The notes beneath the pieces were generated by a model. The model saw nothing but the letters and a program-made list of their open reading frames with translations, ran no database searches and had not been told where the DNA came from. The translations under genes and the position numbers were made by a program. This document shows positions 1 through 12,500 of a stretch of DNA of 19,383 bases, in pieces. Within the stretch, counting starts at the first letter, position 1. Each line of letters starts with the position of its first letter. The DNA is taken from contig NW_003122412.1 in the NCBI RefSeq assembly GCF_000003605.2, positions 189,313 through 208,695 of the forward strand, written 5' to 3'. This DNA is from Saccoglossus kowalevskii. Its lineage: Eukaryota; Hemichordata; Enteropneusta; Harrimaniidae.

Positions 1-470
1 TTCTTAATACCACGCTGAAGCGTTTGGTAACAATGACAATTGTATTCTGTGGCCAATATGGGCCGGTTAACGTATATTGTATCAGTAAGTAGTACTATAT
101 CAATCTGAACTCGTACGTCCAAGATTTACTGGAATGAACTTTTCTAGTGCCAGGGATAATGTTTAGCTATGTCATGTTAGCAACAGAAAAACATATAGTA
201 AAACATTATTGGGATTAACGTATAGCATTAGAAATTGTATTTTACCATCGCTTACAATGACTATATCAAACCAAACAATACACAATGCAATATTTTCATG
301 GTTTTATTTAAGCTATATAATTATCACATGTTCTATTCTCCTAAGCAGTTGTGGCAGTTTACTTCTTCAAAAAATGAAGGCATACTGAAGCGAACATAAA
401 AAATAGTACACTCAAGAAATTTATCAATTAACTACTGGTATTTGGCACATTTGTGTATATGAGTTGTAAA
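1..470 (-). other. 3' UTR and downstream flank
   Basis: From the proposed stop to about position 280 is probably 3' UTR. The remainder is AT-rich flank with no open frame, repeat or second gene that I can support. Confidence 0.5.
303..308 (-). promoter_or_regulatory. candidate poly(A) signal AATAAA
   Basis: AATAAA on the minus strand about 165 nt past the proposed stop codon. I noticed no other AATAAA between it and the stop. It would give a 3' UTR of roughly 180-200 nt. Confidence 0.5.
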
Positions 471-533
471 TTATTCCAATACTATATACTGATAAATATA
501 TACTTCATCCTCTGCCATATCTGATTCAAAAAC
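471..533 (-). CDS. ABCA3-like: exon 36: probable C-terminal coding exon with stop
   Basis: Model residues 1679-1698, [20 protein letters not shown], then TAA at 471-473. The acceptor (ATTTCTTCAG) is strong, phase 0 fits, and the sequence starts with the VF expected after SLEQ. The rest does not match the usual VFLxFA continuation, so this may be a divergent tail or the wrong exon. I found no better in-frame candidate downstream of exon 35 within the window. Confidence 0.6.
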   Translation of the reverse strand, partial: VFESDMAEDEVYIYQYIVLE

Positions 534-3500
534 CTGAAGAAATTACATGATATAAAACTGTTTTGAAGAGTTCATTTCAACGACTGATCCATTCTAGACT
601 ATTGCAGTATTATGTTTGTTCTTTTGCAAAGTTGATGAAGACCTGCAAGGCAGATCCAAATACAACGCATTTAATGGTCAGCATTCACGACAGTATTGAC
701 TTATCATTCTGTCCACAGAGAATGAAATATATCCACTCACCATCCACTCACCAAGAATCCATGAAAATAACATCTCAACTTATCACAACGGAAACGTTTT
801 ATTAAACTCATCAACATGGATACATCACAGAACATGACAACTAATCGGCATGAACACGCACAGAGAGCCTGTCAACTCATCATCATATCCACATAGAAGA
901 GGAATCTCAACCCATCTTTATACACTCATGAAAAGGGAATTACACTCGTCACTATGGACACATGGAAGAAGCATTTCTACTCATCTTCATACACTAATGG
1001 AGAGATAATCTCAACTCATTACCATGGACACATAAAAGAAACATCTCAACCAGTCTTCATACACAAATTAAGAGGGGATTACACTCGTCACCATGGACAC
1101 ATGGAAGAAGCATTTGAACTCATCTCCATTCAATCATGGAGAAGGAATCTCAACTCATCACCATAGCTATTAATGTCAACTCATCTCCATACACCCATGG
1201 AGAACGGAATCTCAGCTAATCATCATGATCAACACAAGGAAGTACTTTATTTGTTCATTTACCTGTTCTAGCGAGGTTTGGCTGACACTATAGTCTATTA
1301 AATGCAGTGTGTCTTTGTTGTCTTCTATTGTTCCAAATATATAAGACCAACTCAAATCTCCATTGTCGATTTGATAACTCAGCATTCCCTGGAAAATAGA
1401 AAAAAAAACATAACAATTTAAGCATTGATGTTGTTGTCAATTTATAATACATATTGCGGTGTAATATCGTTATTATTCAATTAAAACAATTTATGGCTGT
1501 AATGGAGAAAAAGTACTATAATCGAATCGAATCGATCCATGTTATTCCTGAATCAAATAAAAGACTTGCGCTAACCAATAAGGTACATAAGCAAAATAAC
1601 CAGGCAGTCATTGATTCCCTTTCTACAAACAACCACACATACAATGTTCGGGCATTCTGATCTATCACTTACCATATGTTCTTCTAGCAGTTTCATACCC
1701 GGAAATGAATCCTCTAAAAACTGTTTAACCGGTGCTGTGTCAGCATCGTAATCTACTTTCACCATAAGGCTGTAACCTTTTCCAAACCTAGAGACGAGAA
1801 CAAATATGATCTTTGGTTCTATTTGGGTAAGATGGGCAACACAGTAACAGGGAACACAAATTACGTATAATCATCGATGACAGTGCGTGAACCCATGTGT
1901 ATAATATAGTTCTGACCAAGAAGGATTATAAGTTGTAAGGTGTTTTCTAACCTCGTCTTTAGATGTTGTGTACTTCCGAGACACTTGAACTGACCGTTGA
2001 CCATGATGGCCAGTCTTGTACACAGGGCCTCACATTCCTCCATGCTATTGTGAATAAAGTCAGTGATTAAAACATTTATTTATCTATTCAATAAATAATG
2101 ATTTATACTCATTTTTGTTATAAATGTTTTTTAGCAACGAAGGAATTTGTATTGCTCACTTTACCTGTGAGATGTAAGTACAACACTTCTTCCACCTTTC
2201 ATTAGTCGAGTTATTGCATTCCACAAGAATCGTCTCGCCCTCGGGTCCATGCCTGCAGTGGGTTCATCCTGAAGGGTAAGATTTACAGTTATTTACTAGT
2301 TAATACATGAATGCATTTATATCCATACTGTCAACAATTCGTACGTGATGATGATGCTTACAGTACTTACCAAGAACAGGATTGGGGGATTGCCGACAAT
2401 AGCTATGGCGGTGCTTAACTTGCGTTTGTTTCCTCCACTAACAGAAGAGAAATATTGATTTAATTGATTTAAATCATGGACAGCAATAAAAAGACTCATC
2501 GAACATGGCACTGAATGTAATAAAATTACCTGTAATCCCCACATAACTTATCAGCCCAATTACCGAGGTTTAGGTGAGAAATACAACTGTCCACTACAGC
2601 TTCTATGGTGTCTGTTGGTATACCACGTAGGCGAGCATACATCCTGATAAGTTCACGACCAGTCAGTTTATCTATCAAGGCATCAAACTGCACAAAACAA
2701 CAACACATAATAACATCCTTCACATTTATATCATGCTACACAATACACAAACGTACAAAATAACTTTAGATTACTCGACTGATGTGCATAAAATATGAAA
2801 AAATAAATTACGGCCAGAAAGGTTATATACATAACCTAAAATGTAATTATATTAAATTACATAATAATTTTTATATACAAAGCGATTCATACCTGGGGAC
2901 AGTATCCTATACGTTGCTGGACCTGTTTGAAAGAGTAATATACATCATACACGGGGTATCTTACGATTACCAGTGTAGTAGATAATTTAACAGTAGAAAA
3001 GATATGAACATAATGGGTTTTCTTTACTTAGCCGCCATGTGATGTAATACAACGTGGCGCAAATGTGTTTATGGATATAATGCGAATCAGTAGAATGTCT
3101 TGTTACTTGGTCTACTACGTCATTAATTAAACGGATTACTTATTAACGAATATATAAATACTGTGTATACGATTATGAACATTACGTAATGTTAATGTGT
3201 TACATCATTGTAACTCCAAATTATCGATAAAACAATTTATGTGCTTGCCTGTCTTCGATCCGTTAGAATATTATAACCACCCATGTAAGCAGTACCAGCA
3301 CTCATGCTGAGATCGCCGGTCATCATACGGAATGACGTAGTCTTACCGGCACCTAAAGTTGAATAAAACTGCAAACTGCATATTAAAATTTATAAAATAT
3401 TGCTTTCGAATATTTGCACTAATATTTGATTTGGTTAAAACATATCCTCTGAAACAGGAATAATTTCTCATTCCATCATATGAGTGTCAAAATGACGCAC

Positions 3501-6500
3501 GCGATGACGAGAGGGAAACCCTATTTGTTTTGTTTTTTTGTCTAAAATAAACATATACATTACCATTAATTCCAAGTAGGCCGAAACATTCGCCTTTTGG
3601 TATTGTTAGACATAAATGGTTGACTACTGCTTGTCGAGATGTTTTTCTACAGCTGTCAAAAGCTCCGGTGTAAACCTTTGTCAGTTTTTTCAGAACAACT
3701 GCATACCCACTCTCTTCTGGTTTTAGCATAGCGCTGACTTTCGCCCTTTCTTCTGCCACATTCACATCCTGAAAGGAAAAACTCACTGGATTGATCATAT
3801 CATATTATACTAATGGTATACTTTGAAATCCCCTGTATATTAATTGCTACTCTAAAGATATAACGATTTCTAAAGGTTTAGCTTCGAACTTGGAATATCA
3901 GACTAGAATGGCAACTGATGATTCGGGTGATTTCCCGATTAGATTCATACATACTTACATCTTCAGTAATATCGACTGAGGGTAACTCCGTTGGGGATCG
4001 TGAGGGAATGAAGAAACGCACCTATGATAATAAATAATGAGTTTAACTATAAGTAATATAACCAACTATGTAAAAGGTGATTTACAATATTGGATAGCAG
4101 ATCGTATAAGGTCATGTTCATTTCTCAAACAATCAGATACTTGTAACATGATTTAATATCAATATCATACTACTACTAGTATATTATCATGGTTCTATTG
4201 TAATACAAAATCCAAACATCTGAATACAAATTGAACGTTACGATTGGTAGAAAGCAGCATTGGCAAAAGCTATCGATGCCGTGAACCATGATACTATTTT
4301 AGAAACCGTCTTTAAAGCAGGCGCAAACGAGATTCATAGGGTGACTCCCTTTGGAAAGTAATCATCAATGTTCATAAAACCCCATCAAATTCCTACAGAC
4401 AGTGTATTTTTAGTATAGTCACAACAATTTTGCAATATGAAAACCGACAACAGTTTAGCCATAGTACGTTCCTAGACAAAAAATAATTAGTTCAATATCA
4501 AGTGGTGCCAGGGGAAGTGCGATTGACACAAAATGTTGCAAATTGTTTTCATAACATTAGACATCACTATATTGCAATGTTCATACTAGGGACTTTTTAG
4601 GAGTCAACTAAATTCCCGTACGAATCTTGTTTGCGCCCGCTGTAATGCTGACTGACCACATTGTGTGTTTCAGTACATACTTTGTTGCAATACTCTATTG
4701 ACATTACGTCATTATATGTATGTAGGTCAACGCCCGTATGGTCAATGGCCATGTTAAATATTATTATTTAAAAGGGTTACATGATAATGTCGCACGTCTA
4801 TAATACCAATGTTATATACCAACCTGCAAAAGAAGTGTCAACAGTATAAAAAATATGCCCTCCAAAAATAGATAAAAACAGTGTTGTCCGATTCCAGGCA
4901 TATTCCATGCGAGAAAATTCTCTTCGTATTCAATACCGGATGCATCACACACTTGGCGATCTCTGTATATGGAACGGAACATTGAAAATATTGAGATTTG
5001 ATTGAATTAGTTATTTCTTCATTGTGATTAGGCAAATCTTAATCACGTGGCCATTTCTTCAGAACATCTGCTTATTTTTGTTATATCACGGTTTGCCTCA
5101 TTTATATTGTACTAACTATGCCTTTCTTTTTCCACACAATTGGTAAGTTCTTCATTGGTATCTACATTCATTCATTCTACATTGGACAGCTTATTTGCAA
5201 CGAAAATTAAAGTCTTCTTTAATACTAATTAATTCGATCACAAATTTGAGACAGATACACGCATACATCGCGGCTAATATCTGAGCTGCTATGGACTAGG
5301 GTACCTCCGAGTCAATGTCACATGGTGAGAATCGTGTGGTCAAGTTATGTGTATGATCTAACTGCAAAATTGTGGTATGGTCGGAGTTTTAAAATGATAT
5401 GAAAATCAAGAGATCCGAACCGGTTTCTCATTTCGAATGTGTTATATTTAAAATTTTCTCTGAATCTAAATAATGGTGCAATACATAAGAGGGATTTAAT
5501 AACAAACTATATCCAAGTGTCACGCCTTAATGGTCAATGATCTGGACCTAAGCGTTATTACAATCGGGGACAGAATAGCGTGGTTGTTTCTAGTAGTGTT
5601 GTTGGAACGCTTGCCGTGCGCGTACACGTACATAGGGTGCTAAATAACCCTACTAAAAGTGTTGACTCTGAAAACGTTTAAAGGGTGGTGGTCGTCGAAC
5701 CGCGCCCCGTTAGATATGGGACTTCTAGCATGGGCGGCGATCTCCGCTCTTTAACATACACGCGTGTTAATGGCGCTGCATGGTTTATTGTTTCAGCGTC
5801 AAACCTGAGTGATACAACGTCTTTCTCAGTGACTCTTAGGGATCATGCAGTTACAATGCGCATGGCTTTAAAAGACGTCACACGTGTTTCCAAAATCACA
5901 CTAATTGCAAACAACATGCTATGTTGTTGTCATCGGTCGTATGAACGCAACACTGCCCCTATCGTATATTATATGGTTAATCTGACATTCTAGCTACGTT
6001 ATTGCGATTCCTATGTATAACCGAACTTCTATACTAGAATTTACTTGCGTGATTCATGTAAACACGTACTATTACTTTTTAAGTGAAAGATGGAATATTT
6101 ACATTTGAGAAGCAGTACACTGCTGAACAGCTGCGTCATTTTGGGCAATGTACACCAAGGCCCTACCCAAACAATGCGTTGGCAATAACATGAAAATATA
6201 GTCACAGACCACAGCTGCATCTTGGGTACTTTCCACAATAAACAGTATAAATACGGTGATAAGTGTTATCTAGAAAAAAGAGTAATAATTAAAAACTAGA
6301 ATTATGGCGGTAAAAGTGTTCGACGTTGTAAAATTGGTTATGTTGGGGTTTTAACAAAAAAATGTTTCTTACCAAAGCACCCAATGAGTACAAGAGAGCT
6401 ATCAAGCCATAACCAGCGAGTGGAGAGTCAAACGGCCACGACAGTACGTATGTCATCGGGGTGCTCGCCCACCCGAATAGAATCTAAAATAAACAAAATA

Positions 6501-9500
6501 GATCGATGATTCATTCACCAAAACTCATGAATTTATTTAAGAAGAAAATAGCACAACGTAGAGTTTTGGAAGAATATAACAGTTAATAGTTTGACATCAG
6601 TTGATTGATATAGACATATACATTCAAACGATTATATAACAGTTATATTTATATTTAAATACTATGTATTTATTCAATTTAAGTCCACAATTGTACTGAA
6701 ATAAACGAAAAGAACACCTACCAAAATCAGAGTGGTTACCCCTAGATTTGGTGGCGAATAAACTGTTGGGAAAGCGCCGAACAGAATGACCAATAGAATT
6801 AGAACTATGGTGTAGTTGATCGCGTCCCAAAATAGTGTTCCGATCCAGTAGCTAATAGGCCCTAAGCCACTCACAAACTGCAATAACTTTGCCTGGTAAA
6901 AATAATACACCAAATAGCATGTAACACATGTGTGAACAGCAAATGCACTAATATATATTCTAATAATATGCATATGTTTCAATATATCCTAATAATATAC
7001 ATATGTTTCTATATATCCTATTAATATGCATATGTTTCTATATATCCTATTAATATACATAAGTTTCTATATATCCTATTAATATACATATGTTTCTATA
7101 TATCCTATTAATATGCATATGTTTCTATATATCCTATTAATATACATAAGTTTCTATATATCCTATTAATATACATATGTTTCTATATATCCTATTAATA
7201 TGCATATGGGTGTATATATCCTATTAATATGCATATATTTGTATATTATATTAATATGAGTATACTTGTATATATCTATTAACATACATATGTTTGTGTA
7301 TATCCTATTGATATGCATATATTTGTATATTATATTAATATGAGTATACTTGTATATATCCCATTAATATACTTATATTTGTATATATCCTATTAATATG
7401 CATATATTTGTATATTATATTAATATGAGTATACTTGTATATATCCCATTAACATACATATGTTTGTATATATCCTATTGATATGCATATATTTGAATAT
7501 TATATTAATATGAGTATATACTTGTATATTTCCCATTAACATACATATGTTTGTATATATCCTATTAATATGCATATATGCATATATTTGTATATTATAT
7601 TAATATGAGTATACTTGTATATATCCTGTTGATATGCATATATTTGTATATTATATTAATATGCGTATACTTGTATATATCCATTAACATACAAATGTTT
7701 GTGTATATACTATTGATATGCATATATTTGTATATTATATTAATATGAGTATACTTGTATATATCCCATTAACATACATATGTTTGTGTATATCCTATTG
7801 ATATGCATATATTTGTATATTATATTAATATGAGTATACTTGTATATATCCCATTAACATACATATGTTTGTATATATCCTATTAATATGCATATATGCA
7901 TATATTTGTATATTATATTAATATGAGTATACTTGTATATATCTCATTAACATACATATGTTTGTATATATCCTATTAATATGCATATATTTGTATATTA
8001 TATTAATATTAGTATACTTGTATATATCCTGATAATATGCATATATTTATATATTATATTAATATGAGTATACTTGTTTATATTCCATTAACATACATAT
8101 GTTTGTATATATCCTATTAATATGCATATATTTGTATATTATATTATATTAATATGAGTATACTTGTATATATCCATTAACATACATATGTTTGTGTATA
8201 TACTATTGATATGCATATATTTGTATATTATATTAATATGAGTATACTTGTATATATCCCATTAACATACATATGTTTGTGTATATCCTATTGATATGCA
8301 TATATTTGTATATTATATTAATATGAGTATACTTGTATATATCCCATTAACATACATATGTTTGTATATATCCTATTAATATGCATATATTTGTATATTA
8401 TATTAATATGAGTATACTTGTATATATCCCATTAACATACATATGTTTGTATATATCCTATTAATATGCATATATTTGTATATTATATTAATATGAGTAT
8501 ACTTGTATATATCCCATTAACATACATATGTTTGTATATCTGATTAATATGCATATATTTGGATATATGTTCTGTACTCACTTTACTGGTCTTCTCTTGA
8601 ATTAAAAATGGTGCAAAGCTGGCAGAAAGAAAACCAAGTCCGAAGACGGCGCAAATGGCCAAAATAAGAGATTGTTGAGTACTATCATTGATCTGTGAAA
8701 ACACGCGAAGGGTAATTGTGAATATATCTGAATATGTTAACAATAGAGGAACAATTCATCAATGCAATAACAAATTCGAATCGCAGTATTCATATAGAAA
8801 ACTGTAGAGACTGTGACAAGATCGATCGGTAGGTGTGGTGTGTCAGGCTTTAGTTTCACGTGGATTTGATAGGAACAACACACTCATGTCAGTTTAAGTT
8901 TAGTGATTAGACATAATTTCACCATCACAAGGAAAAGTTGTTTTGCAGGATGTTAATTTAAATGAAACGTAATAGTCATACATATAATAGTGAATCATGG
9001 TAGGGAATTGTCCTTGGATAGAACACGTGACTATACTTAATGATGGATTTCAAAACTTTTTTCATTTGAACTCATCAGGAAACTGCGAGTATAAAAAAAA
9101 CTCGATTACATGTTCAGTTCCGGTCCATACATCAAGCATACAAGGGTACATGCTAGAGCCTACAACATACAACTAGACACCACTCGACCCATGGTGAATG
9201 ATTCATCAGAGAATTGGTATGGAGAATTGGTTGGTATAGCAACTTACCTCTTTTGCTGCCGATGCCGGTAGTGGATGATTAGTGACTAGCAAGTTATGAC
9301 TGGTATTTGTCATATAATGTAACAGCGAGTTGTCAAGCACAGCTAAAGCTTCTACTGAAGCGTGGTATGGCTGGAACGGAGAAAAGAAAATTCTTTTTGT
9401 TCCTAAATTTTGAGATTCATATGTGTTTCATATATGAGAACTGTTATGAGACAATCCTCTATTTTTACACAAATATTTCTCATAATTACATGAGTTGAAG

Positions 9501-12500
9501 ATATATATCTTCAACTCATGTAATTATGAGAAATATTTGATAGATATATATCTTCAACTCATGTAATTATGAGAAATATTTGATAGATATATATCTTCAA
9601 CTCATGTAATTATGAGAAATATTTGTGTAAAAATGGAGGATATATAGGTACCTGGTTGCTATACCAAACTGTGATCAAAGTAGAATTTGTATTATTCTTA
9701 TCGTCAACCATTGTGAATCCAGCAACATGGTCTTCAAAGTATTCACCGATAGAGCTGTCACGTAGGACGTACTCTTCAAAATACGTGTTCATGTAAGGTA
9801 GCATGTTTTCATCGGCGCCGACTGGACACTCATCATCGAAACTGTCACTATAGTAACTGTGACGTGAAATTGAAATGTTGTTTTTATAAAGTACAAATAA
9901 ATTGAGATTGGCGCGCATTATAGGCGTAGTAGTTATACAATTATTACACTGTCGAAGATATGATATAACTGGTTATACGTGGATTACACGATTAAAAACG
10001 AAAGGAACACTGTAAAACAATTATAGCACCTACCCAGGGTTGGTGACACATTCTGGGCAGTTGTAATATCCGAATTCATTGACGTCAGAACACGTGTTTG
10101 TATCTTCATCTGCAGACGCGTATATCTTTCATTAAGAATGTGACACATAACAACATTCAGAAATATAATTATTAAAGTATATAAGTTAGAATGGGACCAT
10201 ACAATTTGTACTATTTACGTGTGTATATGTATATCGAAATTACAGGCACATTTACTAACATATTTAGGGGTCCGGAGGTAGCGGGTCGATTTATATATAT
10301 TCTTTTGACCTCTTTAAATATATAAACATCGCCATTGTAAGCAGACGCCCTCCCCATTTTGCCACACTGCACTATGGGTTGGTATATATGGGCATAATCG
10401 TATGGGACGTGAGATCGATATCCTAATATAAGTAAATTTAAAAACTCACCACATCGGAACAGTATGCGTTCAACACCTGATAGGTATACGTACAACAATC
10501 CATTTCGTTTGTTAATTCTACCCCATTCACCAAGTTCCCAGAATTCTCATCGCGAATTTGAAAAACAGCGTCAGTGATATTCATGCTAGTCATCCCTTGA
10601 TTAGACAAAGAACGCGATAGAAACTGCAAATATTTGATAGAATATAAAAAAAGTATATGTTGTGTTTCTTTTTTTAAATTCTAGCTGTGTGAATAAATTA
10701 TTCAATATATATATTGTGTCAAATTGCCGAACTGATTCGTAAGAGTTAAGAATTTGTTTACCTCCAATAAAGGTCTGTCGTTAACATCACTCCTCAAATC
10801 GGCACAGAATACCCTTGCATCTGGATTCTCGCGGCTGATATTATGCAGGGTCAATGTCCTCAATGTTTCTTCTGACGCCAATGGCGCAATAACCATCAGC
10901 AGAAGTCCGAATAAAACAAACACCAATGGTAACATTAATTGCGTAACAATGGCTTTCTTGTCTCGTTTACTGTGGAGAAGTCTTTTGATAAAAATCGCTT
11001 TTAATTGCAGCCATTTAAGCGAAAACCCCGAGAGTATACCTGTAATGAGAAATATACTACGTCACAGAGTGCACGGGCAATACGTGGCAACACACAACGG
11101 GACACAACGTAGCGGTTTATACGGTATATACTTCTAAACATGGCAACAGCGCCTCAGGTTTAGATTCTGCATCTCATGTAGCAGCATTCCCCAGATAACA
11201 CAGTGTAACGCGACGCAGTGTAACACAAGCATTACTGAGAATATAGAATGAATCGATAGACGAAACATTCAGTGTAGTTAACGTTGCGACCAACACGCTG
11301 AGACGATGTATTACACGATGACAGCTGCTTATTTGCATTATCGCGCGATCGTTTTAGTCCATGCCTCATCGCGCCAAGAAGTAAGGGTAACCCACCTTCC
11401 TGTTCATATGCATCTTGTTCAACGTCGATCTCAGTATGCGATGGATGGATCTCATTATAGCTACTTCCACTACTGCTTGCGTCTCCCGGTATTTTGCCAA
11501 TTCCCGTGCCGTTCTTAGTTGTGTCATGTGCTTCGAAGGCAGTGACGTCATCGCTAAAATCAGCCCCCTTGTTGTGTAAATGGTCATTATCGTATGCTTC
11601 TAGTGTAGACGGCTCATCGTTATTTTCTTCTTCGGCCATTTGGTCAACTTTTAGAAAGACTTCCTCTAGGGTGGTGACCGAGATACCAAAACTAGCAATT
11701 CCAAGGTTTTCTCGATCGTCTTTTAAAAAATAATAGTAAGTTGCGCATCCCAATAGTTAACATATAATCAACATAATGATTTATGAGATTATAAAATTAC
11801 AATGTGATGTGATGCGATGTGATGTGGCAAATGCCGTAATTCATGTAAATAGTAATCAACTACATATTATTGCCATAACTTTTAACCAAACCTCAAGTAA
11901 ATTAAGCCGTTAATGGGAAGTTCAATCAACTGTAACACAGTTGTCCTCCATATACTCGATTAATATATTCACCTTCAAGCGCTTTGCACATTGCTTTGAA
12001 CGATGCCGTACTTTCTCTCGGGAGAATATATGACAACTCAGCCCCTGATTCCGCTGACATCTCAGCGTGTGGTACATGCGTATGGATGCGTTTAGCAACA
12101 GCATCTAGAACACAAGACGGGGTCTTGACCAGTGTGAGGTGGTAACCGATTCCAAACCTGCATTCAAAGAGTTGTACGGTTTAACATTTCGGAACTGAAC
12201 AATTGAAAAGATATATGTTGTATATATGCTTGAATTTGTAACGGTGACTATTTCATTAATAATGATTTATCACGTTTCATCATATATTTAGACATTGGGA
12301 CCACATTTATACTATTAATTATTGATGTATACACTTTAACCATCATGTCACTAATCTATAAATGTACATATATATTTTTTTTATTAACTGGAGAATGCAC
12401 TAAATAGCACAAGTTGTGACCTTATAGCTAGTTCGACTTCATCCCGTATATCTTGGCAGTTAAGTCTAATTAAGCAGTGTAATAATTCTCCATACTATGC

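Noticed and set aside
361-390. Alternative last exon after CTTCAG at about 390
   Set aside because: In phase 0 it gives only YAFIF before a stop, a poorer fit to the VF start expected after SLEQ than the exon at 471-533.
954-1166. Plus-strand open frame of 70 codons
   Set aside because: It lies entirely within the minisatellite and its peptide simply reflects the repeat unit.
3249-4021. Pseudogene interpretation of the locus
   Set aside because: No stop codons interrupt the joined exons and all ATP-site residues are intact; the odd GC donor alone does not imply loss of function.
5685-5993. Plus-strand open frame of about 100 codons in intron 24
   Set aside because: No recognisable domain, no clear ATG context, and no splice or homology support; probably chance in a slightly GC-richer stretch.
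6950-8568. CRISPR array
   Set aside because: The spacing is regular, but the intervals are diverged copies of the same AT-rich monomer rather than unique spacers, and the host is a eukaryote.
10211-10498. Minus-strand open frame of 95 codons overlapping intron 17
   Set aside because: It reads exon 17 in another frame and runs through the intron; no homology.
11306-11733. Plus-strand open frames opposite exon 15
   Set aside because: They are shadows of exon 15, whose minus-strand reading matches the conserved LGIASFG and EEVFLKV motifs.
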